Notes: generated by a model not told the origin, from the sequence alone. 64,000 bases of DNA from Nocardia sp. CY41 (GCF_009829325.1 NZ_VUOS01000007.1:62001-126000), one strand, 5' to 3'; shown: positions 17,224 through 25,271, counted from the first letter of the stretch. Numbers and translations: made by a program.

Positions 17224-18171
17224 TCAGTTCTGCCCTTGGAAGCTGGCGCGGTGTGCGGCCGGGCTGGTGCCGAGGATGCGGTGGAAGTGGTGGCGCAGGC
17301 TCATCGCCGTGCCGAAGCCGGTGTCGACCGCGATGCGTTCCACCGTGTCGGTGGTGGATTCCAGCAGCAGCCGCGCCCGATCGGTGCGCTGGAGCAGCAG
17401 CCACTGCTGGGGGCTGGTGCCGGTGCGATCGCGGAACCGGCGGGTGAAGGTGCGCCGCGACATCAGCGCGACGCGGGCCCAGCCGTCCAGGTCGACCGAA
17501 TCGCCGAGATGCGTCCGTGCCCAGACCATCGCCCGCTCGATCGGATCGTCGTCGGCGGCCTCGGGCACCGCGACGGGAATGTACTGCGCCTGTGAGCCGC
17601 TGCGGTGTGGAGCGGTGACCAACGCCCTGGCCAGTTCGGTGGCCGCTTTGCTGCCGAGATCCCGGCGGACCAAGTGCAGGCAGCAGTCCAGCGCCGCGGC
17701 CACGCCTGCCGAGGTCACGACGTCGCCCAGATCCGACCACAGCGTGTCGGCGCGGACCCGGACCGCGGGGAACGCGCGGGCCAGTTCGGCGGCGGAGGCC
17801 CAGTGTGTGGTGACTTCCCGGCCGTCGGCCAGCCCGCTCGCGGCCACCGCCCACGACCCGAGGCACAGGCCGACGATCCGGGCGCCGCCCGCGTGGGCGG
17901 TTCGCAGGGCGCCGCGCAGGTCGGCGGGCAACGGTTCGCCGGAACGCCAGCTCGGAATCACGACGGTGTCGGCGCGGGTCAGCGTCTCCAGGCCGTGCTG
18001 GACGTGGATGTCGAAACCCGCTGGTGTGCTCAGGCTTCCGGGCTGTCGGGCGCACACGTCCACGCGATAGGGCGCGGGCCCCTCGACGCCGACCCGGCCG
18101 AAGACGAGGCTGGGGACGGAAAGATGAAACGGGCTGATCCCGTCGAACGCCAACACGGCCACGGTGTGCAT
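17224..18171 (-). CDS. GlxA-type regulator (DJ-1/PfpI domain plus AraC helix-turn-helix)
   Basis: 315 residues. The N-terminal half (1-180) is a DJ-1/PfpI-like domain with nucleophile-elbow sequence GLCLGSWAVAASGLADGREVTTHW. The C-terminal half (about 215-310) is a two-helix-turn-helix AraC domain (SRRTFTRRFRDRTGTSPQQWLLLQRTDRARLLLE, then IAVDTGFGTAMSLRHHFHRILGTSPAAHR). A transcription regulator; effector and targets unknown. It is divergent from the interrupted hydrolase gene at 18243. Confidence 0.9.
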   Translation of the reverse strand: MHTVAVLAFDGISPFHLSVPSLVFGRVGVEGPAPYRVDVCARQPGSLSTPAGFDIHVQHGLETLTRADTVVIPSWRSGEPLPADLRGALRTAHAGGARIVGLCLGSWAVAASGLADGREVTTHWASAAELARAFPAVRVRADTLWSDLGDVVTSAGVAAALDCCLHLVRRDLGSKAATELARALVTAPHRSGSQAQYIPVAVPEAADDDPIERAMVWARTHLGDSVDLDGWARVALMSRRTFTRRFRDRTGTSPQQWLLLQRTDRARLLLESTTDTVERIAVDTGFGTAMSLRHHFHRILGTSPAAHRASFQGQN

Positions 18172-18242
18172 GGCCCGATCTTAACGGTAAGCGGCTCGCG
18201 GGCCACTGTTGTCACCGCTGCCTGCGGGACAAGATCAACGAC

Positions 18243-18398
18243 ATGAGCGACACGATCGAACGCACCGGCCTGGAAATCCTGCACATCGGCGGACCGACCC
18301 TGCGGTTCCGCTACGCGGGCCGCACCTGGCTGACCGACCCCACCTTCGACGAGCCGGGCGACTACCCGGGGCCCGTCACGCTAGATATGTGTCAATAG
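18243..18398 (+). pseudogene. 5' fragment of a metallo-beta-lactamase-fold hydrolase gene cut by the prophage
   Basis: ATG 18243 begins a protein with the start typical of UlaG-like MBL-fold hydrolases (LEILHIGGPTLRFRYAGRTWLTDPTFDEPGDYPGP). After about codon 47 the sequence becomes phage-like and AT-richer, and a stop is met at 18398. The His-x-His-x-Asp-His metal motif that should follow is missing. The rest of the host gene is expected beyond the right end of the prophage, outside this window. Confidence 0.8.
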
Positions 18399-18415
18399 CG
18401 GGGTATATTTCCTGC
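18370..18415. other. Predicted left attachment junction (attL)
   Basis: The change from host coding sequence to phage DNA lies about 18375-18395, between the hydrolase reading frame and the integrase start. Serine integrases leave only a very short common core, so the exact crossover cannot be read without the right junction or an empty-site strain. It directly abuts the integrase, as usual. Confidence 0.6.
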
Positions 18416-19876
18416 GTGACCGAACGTGTACGTGCGGCGAAGAGGGCTCGCCTCGAGACCGCTGCTCAGCTGCGCGCTGTCATCTACGCGCGAGTGTCGA
18501 AGCCTGGCGAGAAGTCGGTCAAGGACCAGGAGAAGGTGGGGCGTCGCGACCTTGCCAGCATAGGCGTGGTAGTCGTGGCCGTGTTCAGCGACAAGCTTTC
18601 CGCCAGCCGCTACCGCAGGGTTCAGGAGCGGCCTGGCTTCATTGAGACGAAGGACTTCATCAGCGCTGGCAAGGCGGAGATGCTGTGGACGTTCGCGAAC
18701 AACCGTGCCGCAAGGGACCTCGACGACTACGTTCCACTGAGGCGCCTGTGCATCGAGACAGGAACGCTGTGGCGGTACGGCAACCGCACCTACGACCTGT
18801 CCAAGGCGGCCGACCGGCGAGCGGCGAACGCTGACGCGCTGCGCGCCGAGGAGCAGTCCGACGACATCAGCGAAAACGTCAACCGCGGCGTGCAGGAGGC
18901 GCTCGAGGAAGGCAAGCCACACGGCAAGCTGCCTGCGGGATATCGGATCATCCGCGACGAAGAGACGGGTAAGGCGATCAACCGTGAGCCGATCCCGGCA
19001 CAGGCGGAGATCATTCGGCTCGCCGCTCAGCGTGTGCTCGATCACGAGTCGCTGAGGTCTGTCAGCGCTGATCTCGCGCCGCGATGGGCAGCAGCCAAGG
19101 GAAAGGGGACATTCGACGCCCGATCCCTACGGCGGTTGCTGATCAACCCCACGTATGCGGGGATGCGCACCTACTACGGCAAGATATCGGGCCCCGGAAC
19201 CTGGGAGCCCATCATCACGCCGGACCAGCACAAGCGGCTGCGTAGCGCACTGATGCACCCGCAGCGCGTTACGTCACGGAGTACGGAACCTGTTCATCTG
19301 CTGAGCTTCATCGCTCGATGCGGTGTCTGCCAGACGCACATGCAGGCTAAGACGCCCTCGCCGGGCGGGCCGAAGACCAAGCCGTATTACTGCTGCCCGC
19401 AGTGGCATTTGAGCCGTGCGATCGAGCGTGTCGACGGGCATGTGGAGGAGCTGTTGATGCAGCTGTTCGAACGGCCGGACACGCTGGCGTTGTTCGCTGC
19501 GTCCGCCACGAAGGACGAGATTTCGGTCGAAGACGAGCTGGCGACGATCGTCCAGCTGCGCGCCGACATCGAGGCGTACGTCAAAGACGCGGCGCGGACC
19601 CGGATGTCGGCTACGGCGGTCTCTACGTACGTCGAGGAGTTGGAGCGACAGATCCGCGAAGCGCAAGGTCGTATCGACGCAGTGGCCGCAGCGGCAGACC
19701 CCCTGGTCGCCGAGAGTGTCGGGCCGAACGCGCGCAGTGTCTGGGCGCGGCGGGATCTTCGCGAGAAGCGTGATGTCATAAGGCGATCGATCGCAGTCAG
19801 GATTAACCGTGTCGGCAGTCGGGGCGTGCACAGTGAGATTGGGGTAGAGGTGCGCCCGCTGTTCGCTGCCCCATGA
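18416..19876 (+). CDS. int: Large serine recombinase (phage integrase)
   Basis: Site-specific recombinase that integrates the phage. 486 residues from GTG 18416; no strong ribosome site, and an upstream in-frame extension would read through host sequence. The resolvase domain is at 18-165, with catalytic Ser28 in the motif VIYARVS. The recombinase domain is at about 175-300 (GYRIIRDEETGKAINREP, RLLINPTYAGM). A zinc-ribbon follows (CGVCQTHM with YYCCPQW, about 305-330), then a coiled coil (about 370-430) and a terminal arginine-rich strand. The length is typical of the family. Confidence 0.96.
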   Translation: MTERVRAAKRARLETAAQLRAVIYARVSKPGEKSVKDQEKVGRRDLASIGVVVVAVFSDKLSASRYRRVQERPGFIETKDFISAGKAEMLWTFANNRAARDLDDYVPLRRLCIETGTLWRYGNRTYDLSKAADRRAANADALRAEEQSDDISENVNRGVQEALEEGKPHGKLPAGYRIIRDEETGKAINREPIPAQAEIIRLAAQRVLDHESLRSVSADLAPRWAAAKGKGTFDARSLRRLLINPTYAGMRTYYGKISGPGTWEPIITPDQHKRLRSALMHPQRVTSRSTEPVHLLSFIARCGVCQTHMQAKTPSPGGPKTKPYYCCPQWHLSRAIERVDGHVEELLMQLFERPDTLALFAASATKDEISVEDELATIVQLRADIEAYVKDAARTRMSATAVSTYVEELERQIREAQGRIDAVAAAADPLVAESVGPNARSVWARRDLREKRDVIRRSIAVRINRVGSRGVHSEIGVEVRPLFAAP

Positions 19877-20263
19877 GATGCATGGCGTTACTCACGACAC
19901 GGTAACAATTCGGATTTTCCGGATTATTTGCTGCTGCAGCACAATCAGTAAACTGCGCATGACATCTGTATGAATCCCTTTTGGCTGAATAGCGTCATAT
20001 CGTGGCCATTGCTAGCGCTAGGTGTAGCCATCTCCATGCGATGGTGGGGAAAACCCCCATGTGTGCTGGAAGTTAACTCATGATCTCTCTTGTTATCGCA
20101 TGAAAATGCTTGAGGGATTGACCTTGAAACCTATAGGCGTCACGACCAGCGCTCACTATGATCTGATGCACAGTTGACAAGTGAACGATCAGGGCGGGGC
20201 CTGGTAGCTGAGGGGTGACGACGTGAACGCGGATGAGGCAGGCTCGTTATCGGGGGGAACCCT
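19877..20263. other. Non-coding gap after the integrase
   Basis: 387 bases clearly AT-richer than the rest of the window, with no credible reading frame. It holds short dyads (for example CCATC/GATGG near 20030, and TGGGG-AAAA-CCCCCA near 20043-20058) and a TTGACA hexamer near 20174. It may contain the promoter for the gene at 20264 and binding sites for a recombination directionality factor. Nothing firmer is seen. Confidence 0.4.
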
Positions 20264-20668
20264 ATGACCAGCATGGAACCTGAGCTAGGTTCGGCCCCGG
20301 AGGATCTCGCTCGGCTGATCGGTATCGAGATTTCCCCGCCGTGCGGAACAGTTGCCGTTCAAGGCGACTGGGCGATCGTCGGCTCGGTCGTCGTGCACGT
20401 GCACGGGAGGCCGGTGGAAGCTGTGCCAAGGGAAGGTGTCCACGATGACGAGAAGCAATTTCTCTTGATGATGGCGACGCGGGTCTGCTGCAGGGGACGG
20501 GCCGCGCTGTCTGGCTGGAGGTACAACTCCGAAGTCGGCTGGGCGACTGATGTGAGAGTCCACCGCAACTACGAGGACCGGTTCCGCCGCCGGAGTTCTT
20601 CCATGTGCTCGTCCGAGGGCGGCACTGTGTTGGCGATGGCCGGATTTACCGAGCCGTCCTGCAGGTAG
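20264..20668 (+). CDS. Hypothetical phage protein in the immunity region
   Basis: 134 residues from ATG 20264, with a G-rich site (GGGGGG) 6 bases ahead. No family recognised. It is predicted soluble; residues 1-100 look protein-like (GDWAIVGSVVVHVHGRP), while the last 33 overlap the end of the opposing repressor gene and may be meaningless. It could be a small immunity or excision factor, purely by position between int and the repressor. Confidence 0.4.
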   Translation: MTSMEPELGSAPEDLARLIGIEISPPCGTVAVQGDWAIVGSVVVHVHGRPVEAVPREGVHDDEKQFLLMMATRVCCRGRAALSGWRYNSEVGWATDVRVHRNYEDRFRRRSSSMCSSEGGTVLAMAGFTEPSCR

Positions 20669-20937
20669 ATCGCGTCACGCTGCTTCTGCGCCTCGGCGGT
20701 GCGCCGAGCTGATGCCATGAACGCTTCCGGGGTCATCCCGAACGCATGAGCGAGCCTGTCGAGCTGCTCCATGTCAATCGCGACGAGCCCTCGCTCCATC
20801 CTGCTCAGAGTCGGCCGAGGGATGCCGGCCAGATCAGCGAGCTTCTTTTGGTCGAGCTTCTTCGCCGCGCGCTGTACGCGCACTTCGGTAGCGACCATCA
20901 GAGTTAGTTCTCCGACGCCGCGAGGGTTCGTAGCCAC
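20569..20937 (-). CDS. XRE-family phage repressor
   Basis: 122 residues with a helix-turn-helix of the XRE class at about 14-70 (VATEVRVQRAAKKLDQKKLADLAGIPRPTLSRMERGLVAIDMEQLDRLAHAFGM). No protease or dimerisation domain of the CI type, just a short polar tail. GTG 20937 is preferred: TTTCCA and TACTCT hexamers 17 bases apart put the transcript start on or next to it, implying a leaderless mRNA; ATG 20898 is the alternative. It is the likely lysogeny repressor, being the only leftward gene in the switch. Confidence 0.82.
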   Translation of the reverse strand: MATNPRGVGELTLMVATEVRVQRAAKKLDQKKLADLAGIPRPTLSRMERGLVAIDMEQLDRLAHAFGMTPEAFMASARRTAEAQKQRDAIYLQDGSVNPAIANTVPPSDEHMEELRRRNRSS

Positions 20938-20943
20938 CCGTTG

Positions 20944-21083
20944 AGAGTAGGACAGGGTGTGCCAAATGGAAAAGAGGCGACTTCCAGCGGCGGTAAGGGT
21001 GTCCTAGCAGCAACACAACGCAACATTGCGCGCAGCACCCTTGCGAATGTGCCAAATGAGCGTATCGTGATTCATATGGCACA
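20944..21083. promoter_or_regulatory. Divergent promoter/operator region of the lysis-lysogeny switch
   Basis: The 11-mer TGTGCCAAATG occurs at 20958-20968 and 21048-21058. A 10/11 inverted copy (CATATGGCACA) lies at 21073-21083 over the Cro-like start codon. Site 1 lies in the spacer of the leftward promoter (TTTCCA 20972-20967, TACTCT 20949-20944). Site 2 lies in the spacer of the rightward promoter (TTGCGA 21041-21046, TATCGT 21063-21068). A further dyad, CGCAA-CA-TTGCG, is at 21019-21030. Confidence 0.65.
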
Positions 21084-21318
21084 TCAGCCCGGCTGGTCTC
21101 AGCGAGTAGCGACCGGCCTCCGAAGCGCAATCGCAGCGTCCGGCCTATCGGTCCGATCGCTCTCTGAGATCACCGGGATTCCTCTCTCGACGCTCAACAG
21201 GCGCGTGCGGGGCTTAGCCCCTTGGGACACGGCGCAAATCGAGGCTGTCGCTGAAGCCATTCAGTGCGACCCAAAGGATCTCATACCTTCGGACGACTCG
21301 GAAGCGGAGGCGTCGTGA
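21076..21318 (+). CDS. Cro-like helix-turn-helix protein
   Basis: 80 residues from ATG 21076. A single XRE-type helix-turn-helix is seen (RVATGLRSAIAASGLSVRSLSEITGIPLSTLNRRVRGLAPWDTAQIEAVAEAI). There is no ribosome site before the ATG, and the predicted -10 (TATCGT) is 7 bases upstream, so translation is probably leaderless. Divergent from the repressor and first gene of the rightward lytic operon: the Cro position. Confidence 0.75.
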   Translation: MAHQPGWSQRVATGLRSAIAASGLSVRSLSEITGIPLSTLNRRVRGLAPWDTAQIEAVAEAIQCDPKDLIPSDDSEAEAS

Positions 21319-21482
21319 GCAAACCTCGTCCCGCCGTCGACCCCGCTATGCAGGCGTGGATCGACGAGCAGATGAAGCACTTCCCCCAGGGCTCGATGGC
21401 TCCGGCCGTTCAGATGCTGGTCGCCTTCGAGCGTTCCGACTGCGATCGGGCCGCTGCCGCACAGAAGGGAGCGGCGGCATGA
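21315..21482 (+). CDS. Small hypothetical phage protein
   Basis: 55 residues from GTG 21315, overlapping the Cro-like stop by 4 bases (GTGA) with GGAGG upstream. Contains AMQAWIDEQMKHFPQG and a C-terminal Ala-rich end. No family recognised. Translationally coupled to both neighbours. Confidence 0.6.
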   Translation: MSKPRPAVDPAMQAWIDEQMKHFPQGSMAPAVQMLVAFERSDCDRAAAAQKGAAA

Positions 21483-22258
21483 GCGCCGACCTGATGCCGT
21501 TCACCAACGGCGAGTTTCAGTTGGAAATCCGCCCCCACGAAACCGACGGGTTCCGCGTGCTCGCGCCGAGCCTGGCGCGATCCCTGGGGTTTCGGGAGGC
21601 GTACGACCTGTTGCGCTCGATCCCACTGGGGGAGAAGGGGTCCGATCTGGTCCGGACCCCTGGCGGCGAGCAGCAGGTGGGTTACTTGACGGAGGCCGGG
21701 TTCTATCGCGCCCTCGGCCAGCGGCAGGCGGCTCGCATCGCCGACGAGTCCATCCGGGCTTCGGTCGAACGGTTCCAGTCGTGGGTCTACGGCGAAGTCC
21801 TCCCCGCGATCCGCAAGACCGGTTCGTACTCGACCGCCCCCGCGCTGACCGATGACGAGCTGATCCACCGTGCGCTCGAAGTCTCCACCCGCCGCGTCGC
21901 TGAACTGACCGCGAAGACTGAGCAGCTGGAGGCGAAGGTCGAGGCCGACGCCCCGAAGGTCGAAGCCTACGAGCAGTTCATGGAAGCCGACGGCACCTAC
22001 CTCGTCGGCACCGTGGCCCGCATGTTGGGCACCTCGCAGAACAAGCTGTTCGCCGAGCTGCGCGAACGGGGCGTGTTCATCGCGAAGGGGTCGATGAAGA
22101 ACACCCCGTACCAGCGGTTCATGCAGCACTTCGTGGTGAAGGCTACGCATTTCGAGCGGTCGGACGGTAGCGAGGGTGTGTCGTACACGACGCGGGTTCG
22201 GCCGTCGGGTGTGGATTTCATCCGCCGCCGCCTGAACATGCAGGTGGTGGCGTCATGA
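21479..22258 (+). CDS. Phage antirepressor (Bro-N plus ANT/KilAC-type C domain)
   Basis: 259 residues from ATG 21479. The N-terminal Bro-N domain (about 10-110) ends in RFQSWVYGEVLPAIRKTGSY, a hallmark of this class. A coiled linker follows (about 125-160), then a C-terminal DNA-binding ANT-like domain (YLVGTVARMLGTSQNKLFAELRERGVFI, RPSGVDFIRRRL). Such proteins counteract repressors or act as lytic regulators. It overlaps its neighbours by 4 bases on both sides. Confidence 0.88.
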   Translation: MSADLMPFTNGEFQLEIRPHETDGFRVLAPSLARSLGFREAYDLLRSIPLGEKGSDLVRTPGGEQQVGYLTEAGFYRALGQRQAARIADESIRASVERFQSWVYGEVLPAIRKTGSYSTAPALTDDELIHRALEVSTRRVAELTAKTEQLEAKVEADAPKVEAYEQFMEADGTYLVGTVARMLGTSQNKLFAELRERGVFIAKGSMKNTPYQRFMQHFVVKATHFERSDGSEGVSYTTRVRPSGVDFIRRRLNMQVVAS

Positions 22259-22707
22259 CCGACCTGACTCACCGCGTCACCCTCGACGAGTACATGGTCG
22301 TCCTTCAGCAGCGCGCCGACGAGTGGCTGGCTGGGCAGAAGAGCCCGAACCTCCGCTTCCCTCCGCTGCTGGAGTGGTTCGTCCTCGACGGCGACGAAGC
22401 GATGGTGGATCTGCCTGAGCCGGAGCAGAAGCCGGACAAGCCGAAGCCGCAGCCTCGGCGCTACCGCCCCGCGTCGTACTGGCGCGAGCGGATCGCTGCA
22501 CTCGAAGCCCAGATGGCGCCATTGACGGAGCCGCTGATCAACGACCGCGCGGCGGCCGGTGGCGTGGCCCTCGGCGTCAAGCGCACTCGGCGTATCCAGG
22601 CTCGGGAGGACTCCCGGTTGCAGCGGTACGTCGAGTTGCGGAACCAGCTGGAGCACGCGCAGTCCATGCTGCGCCGCGCCGAATCTCGGGAAGCGGGTGC
22701 GGCATGA
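22255..22707 (+). CDS. Hypothetical phage protein
   Basis: 150 residues, charged, with a Pro/Lys linker (EPEQKPDKPKPQPRRYRP) between an N-terminal domain and a helical C-terminal half (residues 75-150) that looks like a coiled coil. Overlaps both neighbours by 4 bases. No family recognised. Confidence 0.65.
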   Translation: MTDLTHRVTLDEYMVVLQQRADEWLAGQKSPNLRFPPLLEWFVLDGDEAMVDLPEPEQKPDKPKPQPRRYRPASYWRERIAALEAQMAPLTEPLINDRAAAGGVALGVKRTRRIQAREDSRLQRYVELRNQLEHAQSMLRRAESREAGAA

Positions 22708-22925
22708 GCAGCGGCCAGAAGCCCCGCGTCCGTACCTTCTTCCCCCGCATGAAGGTGCGTCGCCCGCACCGCCCCCGTCAGCCGTTGACCGTCTTCTGGG
22801 ACGAGAAACTCCAGCCGGTCTGGTTTACGCGCGACAAGGACGTGGCTCGGAAGGCCGTGGGCGTCTACTTCGGCAACTACGGCGGTGCCATCACCCTGAC
22901 CGGGCTCAAGGGCGGTGCCCTGTGA
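22704..22925 (+). CDS. Hypothetical phage protein
   Basis: 73 residues, strongly basic N terminus (about 11 Arg/Lys in the first 30), then a short globular part (VFWDEKLQPVWFTRDKDVARKAVGVYFG). Could bind nucleic acid; no family recognised. Coupled to the genes on both sides. Confidence 0.6.
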   Translation: MSSGQKPRVRTFFPRMKVRRPHRPRQPLTVFWDEKLQPVWFTRDKDVARKAVGVYFGNYGGAITLTGLKGGAL

Positions 22926-23026
22926 CCGCCTTCGTCATCGTCTGCATCGGTTCCATCCTCGCCACTCCTGTCCTGGTGTCGGTGGATCACGCTGTGCGCG
23001 CCGCTACTCGGGGGAGGCGGAAGTGA
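22922..23026 (+). CDS. Very small membrane protein
   Basis: 34 residues from GTG 22922: one hydrophobic helix (FVIVCIGSILATPVLVSV) then a basic tail (RAATRGRRK), which suggests an inner-membrane peptide with its C terminus in the cytoplasm. It overlaps both neighbours by 4 bases. Confidence 0.5.
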   Translation: MTAFVIVCIGSILATPVLVSVDHAVRAATRGRRK

Positions 23027-23505
23027 GCAACCCGTGGGTCCTGACCGCGATCAACGTTGCCGCGTTCGCTTTCGTCTTCGCCTTCGCGTGGTGGTGGGGC
23101 AAGCGGCAGTCAAACTCCCTCGGCGCGGTAACCCCCCCGCCTGCTGCCGAGGTTGGGCGTCCCGGCGGTGCGGACGCGGCTGGCCCCTCGGCCGCGCCCC
23201 GCCGGGACACGCCCGAAGGCGATGGAGTCAGCACGCACGCTCCGGTCGAGTGGGAGACGGCCAGCCGATGGCGGGATGCGCTTCTGTTGATCGCTGACAA
23301 CCCGTGCTCGAACGGCGATCCGGCAGTGGCCTGCCCTGATGAGTTCGGCGACGACCGGAAGCGGTGGTGCAGCTACTGCATCGCCGCCGATGCCCTGAAT
23401 CCCTCGGATTCCTCACCACAGCCTGACCCGCTGCGTAGTGAGGCTGCACCCTCGGCGTCACGTGACGTCAACCCCGGCGCCGAGGGTGCCTCCCACGTCC
23501 CTTGA
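23023..23505 (+). CDS. Membrane-anchored phage protein
   Basis: 160 residues from GTG 23023. One N-terminal transmembrane helix (VLTAINVAAFAFVFAFAWWWG), a long Pro/Ala-rich linker, and a central cysteine-bearing segment (NPCSNGDPAVACPDEF, WCSYCIAAD) that could bind metal. No family recognised. Last gene before a 73-base gap holding a hairpin. Confidence 0.6.
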   Translation: MSNPWVLTAINVAAFAFVFAFAWWWGKRQSNSLGAVTPPPAAEVGRPGGADAAGPSAAPRRDTPEGDGVSTHAPVEWETASRWRDALLLIADNPCSNGDPAVACPDEFGDDRKRWCSYCIAADALNPSDSSPQPDPLRSEAAPSASRDVNPGAEGASHVP

Positions 23506-23513
23506 ACAAGGAC

Positions 23514-23544
23514 ATGGCCGCCGAGGTGACATCTCGACGGCCAT
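23514..23544 (+). terminator. Hairpin between early operon segments
   Basis: ATGGCCG-C-CGAG pairs with CTCG-A-CGGCCAT around GTGACAT: 12-base arms with one mismatch, 9 bases after the stop at 23505. Could terminate or attenuate the first early transcript. Confidence 0.45.
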
Positions 23545-23578
23545 TCAATCCAACACAACGAGAAGAAAGTCTACCGCA

Positions 23579-23806
23579 ATGGTCAAGCACTCCGCCGCCT
23601 ACGAGGCGTATGTGACCCAACTCCTGGCCACCCCACCCGATTCCGCTGATCACCGCATGGCCGAGGTTGTCGCCGCGATGCGTGACGACGACGCCCTGCT
23701 GACGTTGCTGTTCGAGATCTACACCGAGGACCCGGTGAACACGCGGGAGTTCGCTCTCGCCGCGCACCTGCTGTCCCTGCTGTTCGGGTCGGCGGTGACG
23801 GCATGA
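23579..23806 (+). CDS. Hypothetical phage protein
   Basis: 75 residues from ATG 23579 (AGAAGAAAG upstream). All-helical, acidic, with DDDALLTLLFEIYTEDPVNTREFALAAHLLSLLFG. No family recognised. First gene after the hairpin and coupled to the next gene. Confidence 0.6.
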   Translation: MVKHSAAYEAYVTQLLATPPDSADHRMAEVVAAMRDDDALLTLLFEIYTEDPVNTREFALAAHLLSLLFGSAVTA

Positions 23807-24147
23807 CCGAACTGAAGCTCGAACGCCGCAGCCAGCGCGACGAGGGCATCGTCTCTGCCGGTGTCGCGATCACCCCGCCCCTCGATGAGGACTACTGGGC
23901 CTACCGCGTCCGTCTGAGCGATACCCAGGCCATCCTCGGCTTCCCGAAGTTCTTCACCATCGGCATCGGCTTCGCCGTCGAGGAGGACTGGAACACCAAC
24001 CTGCCCTACACGTCCGATGCTGCGGACATCTTCCTGCACATCCGGCACAACAAGGGCGACGACTCGATCGCCGACTCTGATGTGGTTGACGCGATTCGCA
24101 TGGTGCAGGAAGCGATCCGCGCCGATCTTGAGGCGGTGAAGTCGTGA
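23803..24147 (+). CDS. Hypothetical phage protein
   Basis: 114 residues, soluble, mixed alpha/beta, with aromatic-rich core (DYWAYRVRLSDTQAILGFPKFFTIGIGFAVEEDWNTNLPY). No family recognised. Overlaps both neighbours by 4 bases. Confidence 0.65.
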   Translation: MTELKLERRSQRDEGIVSAGVAITPPLDEDYWAYRVRLSDTQAILGFPKFFTIGIGFAVEEDWNTNLPYTSDAADIFLHIRHNKGDDSIADSDVVDAIRMVQEAIRADLEAVKS

Positions 24148-24389
24148 CCCCGCTGGAGTACACGGACTGGACGAACCAGATCCTCCGCTACGTCGGTGGC
24201 CTACTGGTTGCCCCGGAGTCCTCGACGTCGTTCGAGATCGGCCGCACCTTCGCTCTCCTGGCCGACGCTGACCGTCCCCGCTACGTGGAGATGTTGATGC
24301 GGGAGAACCGTCCGGGGACGCGGGAGTACGAGATCGGCTGGGATCTGCGGGCCCTGCTGATCGGCTGGCCGGAAGCGGGTGTCGCATGA
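24144..24389 (+). CDS. Hypothetical phage protein
   Basis: 81 residues from GTG 24144, soluble and helical (TNQILRYVGGLL, YVEMLMRENRPGTREYEIGWDLRALL). No family recognised. Coupled to its neighbours by 4-base overlaps. Confidence 0.6.
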   Translation: MTPLEYTDWTNQILRYVGGLLVAPESSTSFEIGRTFALLADADRPRYVEMLMRENRPGTREYEIGWDLRALLIGWPEAGVA

Positions 24390-24565
24390 GCCGCCTGCAC
24401 AACCCGTTCCGCCGCCGCGAGTCGGAGCTGGAGACCACACAGCCCATGTCGCTGGCCGAGTTCCAGCGCGTGATCGTGCCCGACGGCCACGACTGGCCGG
24501 AGTGGCACTACGCCGACGCCAAGCCCGATTGGGAAGACCGAAACGACGAGGGGGAGACCCGATGA
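24386..24565 (+). CDS. Small hypothetical phage protein
   Basis: 59 residues, ATG 24386 to TGA 24565, joined to both neighbours by ATGA overlaps. Tryptophan-rich C-terminal half (DGHDWPEWHYADAKPDWEDRND). No family recognised; accepted because the overlaps bridge the two flanking genes exactly. Confidence 0.6.
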   Translation: MSRLHNPFRRRESELETTQPMSLAEFQRVIVPDGHDWPEWHYADAKPDWEDRNDEGETR

Positions 24566-24903
24566 GCCTGAACGACACTGCTCGGATTGCCGAGCTGGAG
24601 CATGAGGTCGCCCGCCTCCGTGCCGCAGGGAAGGACGTCGGCGAGTACATCAAGGCGCTCAACCAGACCGCCCTCGACGCCACCGGCATGCACGACGTGA
24701 TCAACGAGAAAGGCGACGGGGACTGGCAGGCCGTGTGGGAGAACGTCGCCGACCTGGGTGAGCGCCTGCGCCAGGCGGAGAAGCGGATTGCGTTCCTGCG
24801 CCGCGAGTACCGCGACCTGCACGTCCGGTGCGAGGAGTTGGTTGGCGAACGCAACGAATTGCGCGCCCGTGTCGCTGAGCTGGAAGCGCAGGTGCAGCGA
24901 TGA
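24562..24903 (+). CDS. Coiled-coil phage protein
   Basis: 113 residues from ATG 24562. Heptad-like stretches at both ends (IAELEHEVARLRAAGKDV and LRQAEKRIAFLRREYRDLHV, ELRARVAELEAQVQR) predict a long coiled coil. Function unknown. Overlaps both neighbours by 4 bases. Confidence 0.65.
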   Translation: MSLNDTARIAELEHEVARLRAAGKDVGEYIKALNQTALDATGMHDVINEKGDGDWQAVWENVADLGERLRQAEKRIAFLRREYRDLHVRCEELVGERNELRARVAELEAQVQR

Positions 24904-25271
24904 CCGCGCGCGAGATACCGGCGCACACGGTTCGCTTCGAGATCGGCCCATTCGGGGTGTCGGCGGTGTTCAACTGCTACGCCCGCGTCGGGGAGCCGTT
25001 CTGCCGCTTGACCTGCCCCACGGCCATGGGCTGCGAGTCCACTGCCGAGTGCCGCGAATCCGGGCACGAGCCGGTCGATTACGGCCGCTGCATGTTCGTG
25101 GAGTGGATGGATGCCGATGACGGTATCGATGCGTTCTCCGGTGACCGGACGGCACTGCGCGGCGGGCACATCGTCCCCGAGTGGCAGGGCGACCACTGGA
25201 CGTGGAACTACGCCACGGCCACGGGGCGCATCCCTGATACCGCCGGGGAGGTGCCCAATGTCAGCGCGTGA
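24900..25271 (+). CDS. Cysteine-rich hypothetical phage protein
   Basis: 123 residues. Six cysteines lie within residues 24-65 (NCYARVGEPFCRLTCPTAMGCESTAECRESG, then GRCMFVEW), suggesting a zinc-binding fold. The C-terminal part is Trp/Asp-rich. No family recognised. Its end overlaps the next gene by 14 bases. Confidence 0.62.
   Translation: MTAREIPAHTVRFEIGPFGVSAVFNCYARVGEPFCRLTCPTAMGCESTAECRESGHEPVDYGRCMFVEWMDADDGIDAFSGDRTALRGGHIVPEWQGDHWTWNYATATGRIPDTAGEVPNVSA

Noticed and set aside
18209..18415. In-frame upstream extension of the integrase to 18209
   Set aside because: It would be translated through host DNA and the attachment junction; the conserved protein starts after GTG 18416.
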